From Girardinichthys multiradiatus (taxonomy: Eukaryota; Chordata; Actinopteri; Cyprinodontiformes; Goodeidae), in assembly GCF_021462225.1 (NCBI RefSeq), contig NC_061797.1, positions 22,715,093 to 22,779,092 of the forward strand: a stretch of 64,000 bases of DNA, in the 5' to 3' direction. The notes under the pieces are model-generated. The model was not told the origin of the DNA. It was given only the letters and a program-made list of their open reading frames with translations, and searched no databases. Shown here piece after piece: positions 10,858-20,996 of the stretch. Numbering within the stretch: position 1 is the stretch's first letter; every line of letters begins with the position of its first letter. The translations under genes and the position numbers were made by a program.

Positions 10858-12427
10858 CAGGTCCTTCTCAAAATATTAGCATATTGTGATAAAGTTCATT
10901 ATTTTCCATATTGTCATGATGAAAATTTAACATTCATATATTTTAGATTCATTGCAAACTAACTGAAATATTTCAGGTCTTTATTGTCTTAATACGGATG
11001 ATTTTGGCATACATCTCATGAAAACCCAAAATTCCTATCTCGCAAAATTAGCATATTTCATCCGACCAATAAAAGAAAAGTGTTTTTAATACAAAAAACG
11101 TCAACCTTCAAATAATCATGTACAGTTATGCACTCAATACTTGGTCGGGAATTCTTTTGCAGAAATGACTGCTTCAATGCGGCGTGGCATGGAGGCAATC
11201 AGCCTGTGGCACTGCTGAGGTCTTATGGAGGCCCAGGATGCTTCGATAGCGGCCTTTAGCTAATCCAGAGTGTTGGGTCTTGAGTCTCTCAACGTTCTCT
11301 TCACAATATCCCACAGATTCTCTATGGGGTTCAGGTCAGGAGAGTTGGCAGGCCAATTGAGCACAGTGATACCATGGTCAGTAAACCATTTACCAGTGGT
11401 TTTGGCACTGTGAGCAGGTGCCAGGTCGTGCTGAAAAATGAAATCTTCATCTCCATAAAGCTATCCAGCAGATGGAAGCATGAAGTGCTCCAAAATCTCC
11501 TGATAGCTAGCTGCATTGACCCTGCCCTTGATAAAACACAGTGGACCAACACCAGCAGCTGACACGGCACCCCAGACCATCACTGACTGTGGGTACTTGA
11601 CACTGGACGTCTAGCATTTTGGCATTTCCTTCTCCCCAGTCTTCCTCCAGACTCTGGCACCTTGATTTCCGAATGACATGCAGAATTTGCTTTCATCCGA
11701 AAAAAGTATAGCCCAGGTCAGGCGCTTCTGCCGCTGTTTCTGGTTCAAAAGTGGCTTGACCTGGGGAATGCGGCACCTGTAGCCCATTTCCTGCACACGT
11801 CTGTGCACGGTGGCTCTGGATGTTTCTACTCCAGACTCAGTCCACTGCTTCCGCAGGTCCCCCAAGGTCTGGAATCGGCCCTTCTCCACAATCTTCCTCA
11901 GGGTCCGGTCATCTCTTCTCGTTGTGCAGCGTTTTCTGCCACACTTTTTCCTTCCCACAGACTTCCCACTGAGGTGCCTGGATACAGCACTCTGGGAACA
12001 GCCTATTCGTTCAGAAATTTATTTCTGTGTCTTACCCTCTTGCTTGAGGGTGTCAATAGTGGCCTTCTGGACAGCAGTCAGGTCGGCAGTCTTACCCATG
12101 ATTGAGGTTTTGAGTGATGAGCCAGGCTGGGAGTTTTAAAGGCCTCAGGAATCTTTTGCAGGTGTTTAGAGTTAACTCGTTGATTCAGATGATTAGGTTC
12201 ATAGCTCGTTTAGAGACCCTTTTAATGATATGCTAATTTTGTGAGATAGGAATTTTGGGTTTTCATGAGCTGTATGCCACAATCATCCGTATTAAGACAA
12301 TAAAAGACCTGAAATGTTTCAGTTAGTGTGCAATGAATCTAAAATATATGAATGTTAAATTTTCATCATTACATTATGGAAAATAATGAACTTTATCACA
12401 ATATGCTAATATTTTGAGAAGGACCTG
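10858..12427 (-). mobile_element. Tc1-like element, family A copy 1
   Basis: Complete element of 1570 bp with CAGGTCCTTCT...GGACCTG ends and TA on each side. The inverted termini are about 200 bp long, with an outer and an inner copy of an 'attagcatat' motif in each arm, resembling the IR/DR organisation of Sleeping Beauty-type elements. The transposase is broken. It sits exactly where the minisatellite changes orientation. Confidence 0.95.
11134..12099 (-). pseudogene. Broken Tc1 transposase (family A copy 1)
   Basis: Aligns throughout with the intact 334-residue copy at 13588-14592. Three nonsense codons interrupt it: near 11612 (after the first catalytic Asp region), near 11463 and near 11262. 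An in-frame 39-bp deletion near 11708 removes 13 codons just before the first catalytic Asp, between short TA/GTA microhomologies. The initiating ATG (12099) and the DDE residues themselves are still recognisable, but no active enzyme can be made. Confidence 0.92.
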
Positions 12428-13310
12428 TATATGGAATGAATCTTGAATATATGGAATGAAAGTCTGAATATATTGAATGAACCTTGAATATATGGAATGA
12501 AAGTCTGAATATATGGAATGAATCTTGAATATATGGAATGAAAGTCTGAATATATTGAATGAACATTGAATATATGGAATGAAAGTCTGAATATATTGAA
12601 TGAATCTTGAATATATGGAATGAAAGTCTGAATATATTGAATGAACATTGAATATATGGAATGAAAGTCTGAATATATTGAATGAATCTTGAATATATGG
12701 AATGAAAGTCTGAATATATGGAATGAACCTTGAATATATGGAATGAAAGTCTGAATATATGGAAGGAACCTTGAATATATGGAATGAAAGTCTGAATATA
12801 TTGAATTAATCTTGAATATATGGAATGAAAGTCTGAATATATTGAATGAACATTGAATATATGGAATGAAAGTCTGAATATATTGAATGAATCTTGAATA
12901 TATGGAATGAAAGTCTGAATATATGGAATGAACCTTGAATATATGGAATGAAAGTCTGAATATATGGAAGGAACCTTGAATATATGGATGAAAGTCTGAA
13001 TATATTGAATGAATCTTGAATATATGGAATGAAAGTCTGAATATATGGAATGAACCTTGAATATATGGAATGAAAGTCTGAATATATGGAAGGAACCTTG
13101 AATATATGGAATGAAAGTCTGAATATATTGAATGAACCTTGAATATATGGAATGAAAGTCTGAATATATTGAATGAATCTTGAATATATGGAATGAAAGT
13201 CTGAATATATGGAATGAACCTTGAATATATGGAATGAATCTTGAATATATGGAATGAAAGTCTGAATATATTGAATGAAAGTCTGAATATATTGAATGAA
13301 AGTCTGAATA
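12428..13310. repeat. Minisatellite, main array (reverse orientation)
   Basis: About 880 bp of alternating 21-bp (core GAATGAAAGTCTGAATATAT) and 20-bp (core GAATGAACCTTGAATATAT) units, giving a 41-bp higher-order repeat of roughly 21 copies with small variants. No stop occurs in long minus-strand frames because 41 is not a multiple of three and the unit lacks stops; these frames are not genes. Confidence 0.97.
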
Positions 13311-14920
13311 CAGGTCCTTCTCAAAATATTAGCATATTGTGATAAAGTTCATTATTTTCCATAATGTCATGATGAAAATTTAACATTCATATATTTTAGA
13401 TTCATTGCACACTAACTGAAATATTTCAGGTCCTTTATTGTCTTAATACGGATGATTTTGGCATACAGCTCATGAAAACCCAAAATTCCTATCTCACAAA
13501 ATTAGCATATATCATCCGACCAATAAAAGAAAAGTGTTTTTAATACAAAAAACGTCAACCTTCAAATAATCATGTACAGTTATGCACTCAATACTTGGTC
13601 GGGAATCCTTTTGCAGAAATGACTGCTTCAATGCGGCGTGGCATGGAGGCAATCAGCCTGTGGCACTGCTGAGGTCTTATGGAGGCCCAGGATGCTTCGA
13701 TAGCGGCCTTTAGCTCATCCAGAGTGTTGGGTCTTGAGTCTCTCAACGTTCTCTTCACAATATCCCACAGATTCTCTATGGGGTTCAGGTCAGGAGAGTT
13801 GGCAGGCCAATTGAGCACAGTGATACCATGGTCAGTAAACCATTTACCAGTGGTTTTGGCACTGTGAGCAGGTGCCAGGTCGTGCTGAAAAATGAAATCT
13901 TCATCTCCATAAAGCTTTTCAGCAGATGGAAGCATGAAGTGCTCCAAAATCTCCTGATAGCTAGCTGCATTGACCCTGCCCTTGATAAAACACAGTGGAC
14001 CAACACCAGCAGCTGACACGGCACCCCATACCATCACTGACTGTGGGTACTTGACACTGGACTTCTGGCATTTTGGCATTTCCTTCTCCCCTGTCTTCCT
14101 CCAGACTCTGGCACCTTGATTTCCGAATGACATGCAGAATTTGCTTTCATCCGAAAAAAGTACTTTGGACCACTGAGCAACAGTCCAGTGCTGCTTCTCT
14201 GTAGCCCAGGTCAGGCGCTTCTGCCGCTGTTTCTGGTTCAAAAGTGGCTTGACCTGGGGAATGCGGCACCTGTAGCCCATTTCCTGCACACGCCTGTGCA
14301 CGGTGGCTCTGGATGTTTCTACTCCAGACTCAGTCCACTGCTTCCGCAGGTCCCCCAGGGTCTGGAATCGTCCCTTCTCCACAATCTTCCTCAGGGTCCG
14401 GTCACCTCTTCTCGTTGTGCAGCGTTTTCTGCCACACTTTTTCCTTCCCACAGACTTCCCATTGAGGTGCCTTGATACAGCACTCTGGGAACAGCCTATT
14501 CGTTCAGAAATTTCTTTCTGTGTCTTACCCTCTTGCTTGAGGGTGTCAATAGTGGCCTTCTGGACAGCAGTCAGGTCGGCAGTCTTACCCATGATTGGGG
14601 TTTTGAGTGATGAACCAGGCTGGGAGTTTTAAAGGCCTCAGGAGTCTTTTGCAGGTGTTTAGAGTTAACTCGTTGATTCAGATTATTTGGTTCATAGCTC
14701 GTTTAGAGACCCTTTTAATGATATGCTAATTTTGTGAGATAGGAATTTTGGGTTTTCATGAGCTGTATGCCAAAATCATCCGTATTAAGACAATAAAAGA
14801 CCTGAAATGTTTCAGTTAGTGTGCAATGAATCTAAAATATATGAATGTTAAATTTTCATCATGACATTATGGAAAATAATGAACTTTATCACAATATGCT
14901 AATATTTTGAGAAGGACCTG
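13311..14920 (-). mobile_element. Tc1-like element, family A copy 2 (intact)
   Basis: 1610 bp, TA on both sides, long inverted termini as in the other copies. The minisatellite runs up to the left TA and resumes after the right TA in the same orientation, so this is a clean TA insertion into the array. Confidence 0.97.
13588..14592 (-). CDS. Tc1-family transposase, intact
   Basis: 334 residues, ATG at 14592, stop after TKY. It cuts and re-pastes family A elements at TA sites in the nucleus. Residues about 7-43 form a helix-turn-helix of the paired-like type, residues 50-62 are a basic KKCGRKRCTTRR run (AT-hook/NLS-like), and a second DNA-binding part extends to about 110. The catalytic domain has Asp148 (FSDES), Asp238 (QHDLAP) and Glu273 (NPIENLW), 34 residues between the last two, hence DD34E as in Tc1. 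Length is normal for the family. The plus-strand copy at 34308-35312 differs at five residues (44, 57, 74, 101, 258), which argues for recent mobilisation. Expression is not shown by the sequence. Confidence 0.95.
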   Translation of the reverse strand: MGKTADLTAVQKATIDTLKQEGKTQKEISERIGCSQSAVSRHLNGKSVGRKKCGRKRCTTRRGDRTLRKIVEKGRFQTLGDLRKQWTESGVETSRATVHRRVQEMGYRCRIPQVKPLLNQKQRQKRLTWATEKQHWTVAQWSKVLFSDESKFCMSFGNQGARVWRKTGEKEMPKCQKSSVKYPQSVMVWGAVSAAGVGPLCFIKGRVNAASYQEILEHFMLPSAEKLYGDEDFIFQHDLAPAHSAKTTGKWFTDHGITVLNWPANSPDLNPIENLWDIVKRTLRDSRPNTLDELKAAIEASWASIRPQQCHRLIASMPRRIEAVISAKGFPTKY

Positions 14921-14936
14921 TATATTGAATGAAAGT

Positions 14937-15286
14937 GTACATAGCCCATTAATCTTTGTTATTCTTTAATTCTGCTTGGTAGTTTAGTTGGATTGTTTTA
15001 GCATAGTAAAGAGTTTGTTGATTGAAATATGTTTGACTTTGAGTTGACTTAATTTTGTTAATAAATTCTTGTATTTTAAGAAATTGTGTGAATTCATTCC
15101 ATATATGTGCAGAGTTTATGCTGTTCAATAATGTCAGAGCTCGTCTCACACCTTTCTATTTTGTCCTAATACCATCGCCTTACTGGGCTGGTATTCACAG
15201 CACAACCCTTAACAGACCGAAATATTATTTGATAAAATATTAAAATATTAATATTAAATAATATTCTCAGATTCATAATTACAACA
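14937..15286 (+). repeat. Truncated LTR (3' part), family of 54804-56532
   Basis: About 350 bp that match, in inverted orientation, the left end of the 1.73-kb solo LTR at 54804-56532, including a polyadenylation-like 'gttaataaattcttg' and the CA end ('acaaca' at 15281-15286). The 5' part is missing; the break coincides with the minisatellite edge. It contains TTCATTCCATATAT (15093-15106), 14 bases identical to the minisatellite unit. Confidence 0.85.
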
Positions 15287-15297
15287 TTACTAAACTT

Positions 15298-16871
15298 GTG
15301 CTTCTTAAACTTCCTTGTTTACAAAATTTTGTTGAACTGGAAAGCTTTTTGGCAATGAAAATTCATGCTTTTTGTGATACAAACACTTTGGAATCCATAT
15401 CTCGACAGGTTGAAGATCATGTATCAATAATTAGCACATTTGCAGAGCTTATGAGCTACTTTATCCCCCAAAACGTGGCTCAGAGAAGAATATGCATCAT
15501 TCTTCAAGAACTTTGTGAGTCTCTCAGGGAAATATTGGCTGAAATAACAGTTCGAATGGAAACTAATGCACTTTCATCTCAGAGAAGAAGACCAAGGTAA
15601 AACATGTGACACAGAATGTATTGGATAGAGAAGAGATTGATTCAGATTAACACGATGTAACAAGCAAATACTGACCTTACAAATATTAGATATTAATATT
15701 CACAATAGATGAAGTAATGCATTTGTATGTTTTTCTCTTTAGAGATACAACATTCAAGCTCTTCAACTGGCCCACATGCGGGACTTAGGATTTAGTTGGA
15801 TGGCCATATCCCGAATGCTGTCTGTCAACATTTGAACACTACAATCACAGGACGCAATTTGGATTAGTTGACTATCATCAATATTTCAAATGAGGTTCTT
15901 GATTCTGTTATTACTGAGGTCCTTAATCAAACCCCTGGATCAGGAGAGACCTACATCACTGCTAGTTTAAGAGGGAGGGGGATCAGAGTGCAGCGAGTAC
16001 GACAGCGTTTAAGAATAATAGATCCAGTCGGGAGAGCCTTCAGAGGTCGGAGGGCAATTCAACGCCAAGTCTATAATGTTTCTGTCCCCAATCAAGTGTG
16101 GTAAGGATTAATTAGTAGATTTTATTAACTTTGCAGTCATTGGTTGGCCACTCAAGGAATTAATCATATTCATTGTTCCAGGCATGTTGACACAAATCAC
16201 AAGTTAAATCCATGGGGATTTGTGTTTCATGGTGGAGTTGATGGCTTCAGCCGCTGCATCACCTACCTGAGATGTTGCACAGACAACAGAGCATCTACTT
16301 CCTTGCAACTGTTTCAGGGTGCTGTTGAACAATATGGACTGCCACATCATGTCCAGGGTGATGCTGGCAGTGAGAATATTGACATTGCAAGGTTTATGAT
16401 TGAAAACAGAGGAGCAAACAGGGCAAGTTTCTTGGTTGGACGTAGTGTTCACAGTCAAAGGATAGAAAGATTTTGGGGAGAGCCAAATCGGGTGTGTCAT
16501 TCTATTTCAAAGACCTTTTCCTCTTCATGGAGAATACAGGAATTTTAGATAGCACCAACCCCCTCCACATTAGGCCTCTTCACCATGTTTATCTTCCACG
16601 AATAAACAGATCTGTGTATGAGTTTAAAAGCCAATGGAACCACCACAGCTTAAGGACAATGGAAAATAGGTCTCCATTTCAATTGTGGACTACTGGGATG
16701 CTCCAACTTCCTGTCCACGAAAGGCAATCTATTGCTCGTGTACATCATGGTTACCACACTCACCAATGGGATGCAGAGCTACAGCAAATTAGTCCCTTAT
16801 ATGATGGAAACCATGGAATAGAACTTTTTTTTTTTTATCAGCATGTATCCTACTTCAACATGCTTAGTTAG
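15298..16871 (+). pseudogene. IS3-like integrase/transposase gene, broken
   Basis: Three exons are readable: up to 15596, 15745-16100 and 16182-16871, with GT donors at 15597 and 16101 and AG acceptors ending at 15744 and 16181; codon phases join cleanly. Exon 2 begins with a helix-turn-helix (LGFSWMAISRML). Exon 3 carries a DDE integrase core: WHVDTNHKL with the first Asp, then GVDGFSR, GDAGSEN with the second Asp, and QRIERFW with the Glu, 34 residues after that Asp. This layout is that of IS3/retrovirus-type integrases and of uncharacterised 'integrase core domain' proteins in fish, which I associate from memory with the IS3EU transposon class. Lesions: TGA at 15833-15835, a frameshift between there and 15868, and another near 16475-16500 just past the catalytic Glu. 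The first exon has no ATG before Met ~21, so the true start may be lost at the LTR junction. It converges on the HECT gene, with 704 bp between them. Confidence 0.82.
16101..16181 (+). other. Intron 2 of the integrase gene
   Basis: An 81-bp intron with GTAAGG donor and TTCCAG acceptor. Removing it joins GTGTG to GCATGTTGAC and gives the VWHVD motif, which is conserved in the family. Its retention shows that the copy did not arise by retrotransposition of spliced mRNA. Confidence 0.8.
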
Positions 16872-17575
16872 GTAAGTGGTTATATTTATGTTTTCAGTGG
16901 TGTATTTTTTTGTTTTTCTGAACTTTGTAAGGTTCTCAAGTTCTTGCATGAAAAAGAGTTACAGGACTATGAACAATGAATAACAGCTAAGTTTGCTTTC
17001 TTATAATCAGAATTCTCTTTAAATGATATAACTGACATCAGCACTTCAACAAGTGTATTACATATTTCACTGTCACTATATGGGCATGATTAACCACTGT
17101 CATAATTTCTCTCCACAGTAAACATTATACTGAGTATATTATGACTTGAATATTTAGTTTTTAAATGAACAAATTTGTTATCAGTTACTCATGTAAAAAA
17201 TGTAAACTAAGTCTGTAGAACTAAGGGATTTTTAGCACAAGACAAAAATACCAAATACAAGGTTTTAACTCAGCAGATATTTATTTGAACAGTCTTGACT
17301 GAAACCCAAAAAGAAGGGCTCAATACTGTGCCCATCAAAACTTCAACCCAATGCACATTATAGGTGTAAAAAAAAGAACTTTCGAAGATTTTCAGGTTAA
17401 TATGCAAACATAAACTTGATTTGGTTTAGTCTTCTTTTACTTTCATGGAGCATAGGCTTACTTTTTGTCTATTTTTATTGATTACAATGTGTACAATAAC
17501 ACCAGTTCCTCAACAAACAAAAAAATAAACTAACACTGAAATTAAAGGTAACTGAACCTTCATATGATAAGACCT
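16872..17575. other. Spacer between converging integrase and HECT genes
   Basis: AT-rich, no open frame with similarity. It should contain both 3' ends; an 'aaataaa'-type signal for the minus gene is visible near 17521-17527. Confidence 0.5.
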
Positions 17576-17907
17576 CTCATGCTCTGCCAAAACCTGGTGA
17601 ATTACGTATGGCAAAATCCATGTCAGTTTTAAAATCACTGTATGCATTGTGTAATGGTCATCGAATAATGTTTTCACAAGTATTGGCCACTGGAAAACGA
17701 GAATAACTGATGAAGTCAAGGCTTGGCTTGGGAGAAAACACTAGTGCTGGAATGCTGTCACATCCAGAGAAGAAAACCAGAATATCCTCCAGAGAGACAC
17801 TTACTTCACCTGCAAAACAGAGAAACAGAATGAACAATGCTTCATCACATAAAATTTCCTGATATTTTTAGAACAATTAAATATCAAAAATTCCATTAAA
17901 ACAACTA

Positions 17908-19176
17908 CAGGGGTTGGACAATGAAACTGAAACACCTGTCATTTTAGTGTGGGAGGTTTCATGGCTAAATTGGACCAGCCTGGTAGCCAGTCTTCATTGA
18001 TTGCACATTGCACCAGTAAGAGCAGATTGTGAAGGTTCAATTAGCAGGGTAAGAGCACAGTTTTGCTCAAAATATTGAAATGCACACAACATTATGAGTG
18101 ACATACCAGAGTTCCAAAGAGAACAAATTGTTGGTGCACGTCTTGCTGGCGCATCTGTGACCAAGACAGCAAGTCTTTGTGATGTATCAAGAGCCACGGT
18201 ATCCAGGGTAATGTCAGCATACCACGAAGAAGGACGAACCACATCCAACAGGATTAACTGTGGATGCAAGAGGAAGCTGTCTGAAAGGGATGTTCCGGTG
18301 CTAACTGGGATTGTATCCAAAAAACATAAAACCATGGCTGCCCAAATCACAGCAGAATTAAATGAGCACCTCAACTCTCCTGCTTCCACCAGAACTGTCC
18401 GTCGGGAGCTCCACAGGGTCAATATACACGGCGGGCTGCTATAGCCAAACCTTTGGTCACTCATGCCAATGCCAAACATCGGTTTTAATGGTGCAAGGAG
18501 CGCAAATCTTGGGTTGTGGACAATATGAAACATGTATTGTTCTCTGATGAGTCCACCTTTACTGTTTTCCCCACATTCGGGAGAGTTATGGTGTGGAGAA
18601 GCCCCAAAGAAGCGTACCACCCAGACTGTTGCATGCCCAGAGTGAAGCATGGGGGTGGATCAGTGATGGTTTGGGCTGCCATATCATGGCATTCCCATGG
18701 ACCAATACTTGTGCTAGATGGGTGCGTCACTGCCAAGGACTACCAAACCATTCTAGAGGACCATGTGCTTCCAATGGTTCAAACTTTGTATCCTGAAGGC
18801 GGTGCCGTGTATCAGGATGACAATGCACCAATACACACACCAAGACTGGTGAAAGATTGGTTTGATGAACATGAAAGCGAAGTTGAACATCTCCCATGGC
18901 CTGCACAATCACCAGATCTAAATATTATTTAGCCACTTTGGGTTGTTTTGGAGGAGCGGGTCAGGAAACATTTTCCTCCACCAGTATTACGTAGTGACCT
19001 GGCCACTATCCTACAAGAAGAATGGCTTAAAATCCCTCTGACCACTGTGCAGGACTTGTATATGTCATTCCCAAGATGAATTGATGCTGTATTGGCCGCA
19101 AAAGGAGGCCCTACACCATACTAATAAATTATTGTGGTCTAAAACCAGGTGTTTCAGTTTCATTGTCCAACCCCTG
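17908..19176 (+). mobile_element. Tc1-like element, family B, in HECT intron 10
   Basis: Inverted termini CAGGGGTTGGACAATGAAAC and its complement, TA on both sides, 1269 bp. It is a different family from the CAGGTCCTTCT elements. It lies between the last two HECT exons and does not interrupt coding sequence. Confidence 0.95.
18094..19124 (+). pseudogene. Broken Tc1 transposase (family B)
   Basis: The N-terminal helix-turn-helix half (18094 to about 18430) is open, from ATG with a VTKTASLCDVSRATVSR recognition region. A frameshift near 18430 and a TAA near 18486 separate it from the catalytic half. That half has FSDEST with the first Asp and YQDDNAP with the second. The third catalytic residue, Glu in SPDLNIIEP of active relatives, is a TAG stop (18929-18931) followed by readable sequence. 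A further TGA lies near 19078-19080. The enzyme is dead. Confidence 0.92.
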
Positions 19177-19394
19177 TATATTATTTATTCAGGACGTCCA
19201 AATAAATTTCAAAGTTTTCTAAAAACTCATATGCACAACACATTCTGGTAAATAGAAAAGAACAATAAACATCATAAAAAACAACAATAGCAAAAAAAGA
19301 AAATAATGATTGTTGGAAAAAGTATCATATTTGTATATACAAATAGGCCTGCTCTCAAAGTCTAAAAACACGATTGTTGATCTAAATACCCTTT

Positions 19395-19560
19395 AGATGT
19401 GAGTGCCTAGCTGCTTGACCTGTGCAACTCTGTGTTGCCCTATAATGGACTGGTGACCTGATCAGTGTGTATCCTGCCTCCCTCGAAATGACTACTGAGT
19501 GGGCGCGAGTCCCACCCATAACCCTCCAATGACAGTATTATACAGTTGATGGATGTATAG
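19395..19560 (+). repeat. Degenerate SINE tail
   Basis: Blocks 'gttgccctataatggactgg', 'gacctgatcagtgtgtatcctgcctc' (split here) and a 'gatggatgtatagatg' tail match the SINE family at 29968-30321 with many substitutions. Confidence 0.6.
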
Positions 19561-19737
19561 ATGTCATATGAGATGCTATTTTTTTCTCTGGTACTCTACA
19601 TATCCATAAATATACAGCTTTGATGCCTAAACCCAATCTTTGAAATGGTCGCTCAACCAGATCTGTTAACAATGGACACTTGCCATTGCCATCAAACTGT
19701 TACAGTCAGAGATCACTTTTCTCTGTCTATACTAAAG

Positions 19738-20367
19738 TAGAGCTGAAATGATTTATCAGATTAATCGCCATAAACCGATCATTGAAATGATCGTCAACTA
19801 CTTTAGTAATCGGTTAATTGTTAACTGGAGAATACAGGCAAAAAAAAAGGCCAATAGATGAAAAAAACAACACACCAAGAGCAGTAATTATGCCAAAACT
19901 GTTCAATCTATACATTTTGCATTTAAGACAAAAAAATCTTTGTCGGGAAATATGTTCTACCTAAAACTCATCAAGTGGCATAGTTTTAGCTACATCTGGT
20001 ACAAAGTCTGTAAAAAAAAAAAAAAAGAAAGAAATCTCCTATTTGACACCTTTTGCAATACAATTATTAACCGGTTAATCCAAAAAATAATCACCAGATT
20101 AGACCTACACTATTTTGATGTTAATCAATCAGAAAGGGTTGAGCTGAAGAATTGTTTTTTTCGCTGCAGATGCATCCTTTGCTACAGATGATCAAGCATT
20201 CACTAAAAGGAATTCTATTTGTTTGAATGTATTTCTAATATTGCATAAAAAAGGCTTCAATGAAAAATCTGCACAATTTGTCAGTTTTTTTATCTGATTA
20301 ATCAAGTAATCGTCAGAATAATCGATAGATTAATCGATAACTAAAATAATCATAAGTTGCAGCCCTA
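19738..20367. mobile_element. Non-autonomous hAT element (MITE) with 8-bp duplication
   Basis: 630 bp with imperfect inverted ends TAGAGCTGAAATGATT and AATCATAAGTTGCAGCCCTA (read outward-in). Inside the ends are several ATCGATTAATC-type repeats typical of this fish hAT group. TACTAAAG flanks both sides exactly (19730-19737 and 20368-20375), the 8-bp target duplication of hAT elements. It encodes nothing. Confidence 0.92.
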
Positions 20368-20996
20368 TACTAAAGCATGGGATGACAATCCACAACATAT
20401 AAAGTCCATGTCAACGTCTGCACTTTTTAAGAAGACTTCTGCCCGTCATTTTTGGTCATCTTTTTTTGCAATCACTGTTAGGTATATGTCGTGTAAATGC
20501 TGCTATTATTCTATTTTGTATATTGATATGTCTGAGTGTCTATAAATGTGATGTGATGTTGGATGTCTGTGGTTTTTTTCTATGTTCTGCAGAACATAAA
20601 ACCTCCTGTAAAACAGCAATTATGCTGAGTCAGGTCTGATTTTTTCTAATCTTTTCCTGTTTAAAAATTAAATAAATAAAATTATGATTATGACTGATGT
20701 GACAACCTGTGCATTTTTACTTTAACTTAAATCTGTAAATTATGGGGTATGCTGAAAACTCCTGCCAAATGGCAAACTTACATTCAGCATCCTGAAGATA
20801 GTCTTGCCAGAAAGCCAGTGTTCGACTCTCTTTGTGGAATGTGTTGCTCCCTCTTTCAGACTGTTTGATGTGAAAGAGGTTCTCTACTTCGGCTGCCATC
20901 ATGCCCTTTTCTGGCTTTGTGAAAAGGCTCTTCAGTTGTACAGGATATCTCAGGAGCTCATCCAGTACTCCAAGAGCCTTTAAGCCATCTCTGAAC

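Noticed and set aside
12428..13310. CRISPR-like array
   Set aside because: No distinct spacers; both alternating units are repeated, and the genome is eukaryotic.
12806..13324. 172-residue minus-strand open frame rich in FIPYIQ-type repeats
   Set aside because: It is the minisatellite read through; the 41-bp unit has no stops in these frames and cycles through all three. No start context or homology.
15288..15330. Primer-binding site after the truncated LTR, which would make the integrase gene part of a retrovirus
   Set aside because: The bases after the LTR end (ttactaaac) do not resemble a tRNA 3' complement, and the integrase is IS3-like with introns and lacks reverse transcriptase.
17994..18650. 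218-residue minus-strand open frame
   Set aside because: It lies antisense to the family B Tc1 transposase, whose motifs are on the plus strand.
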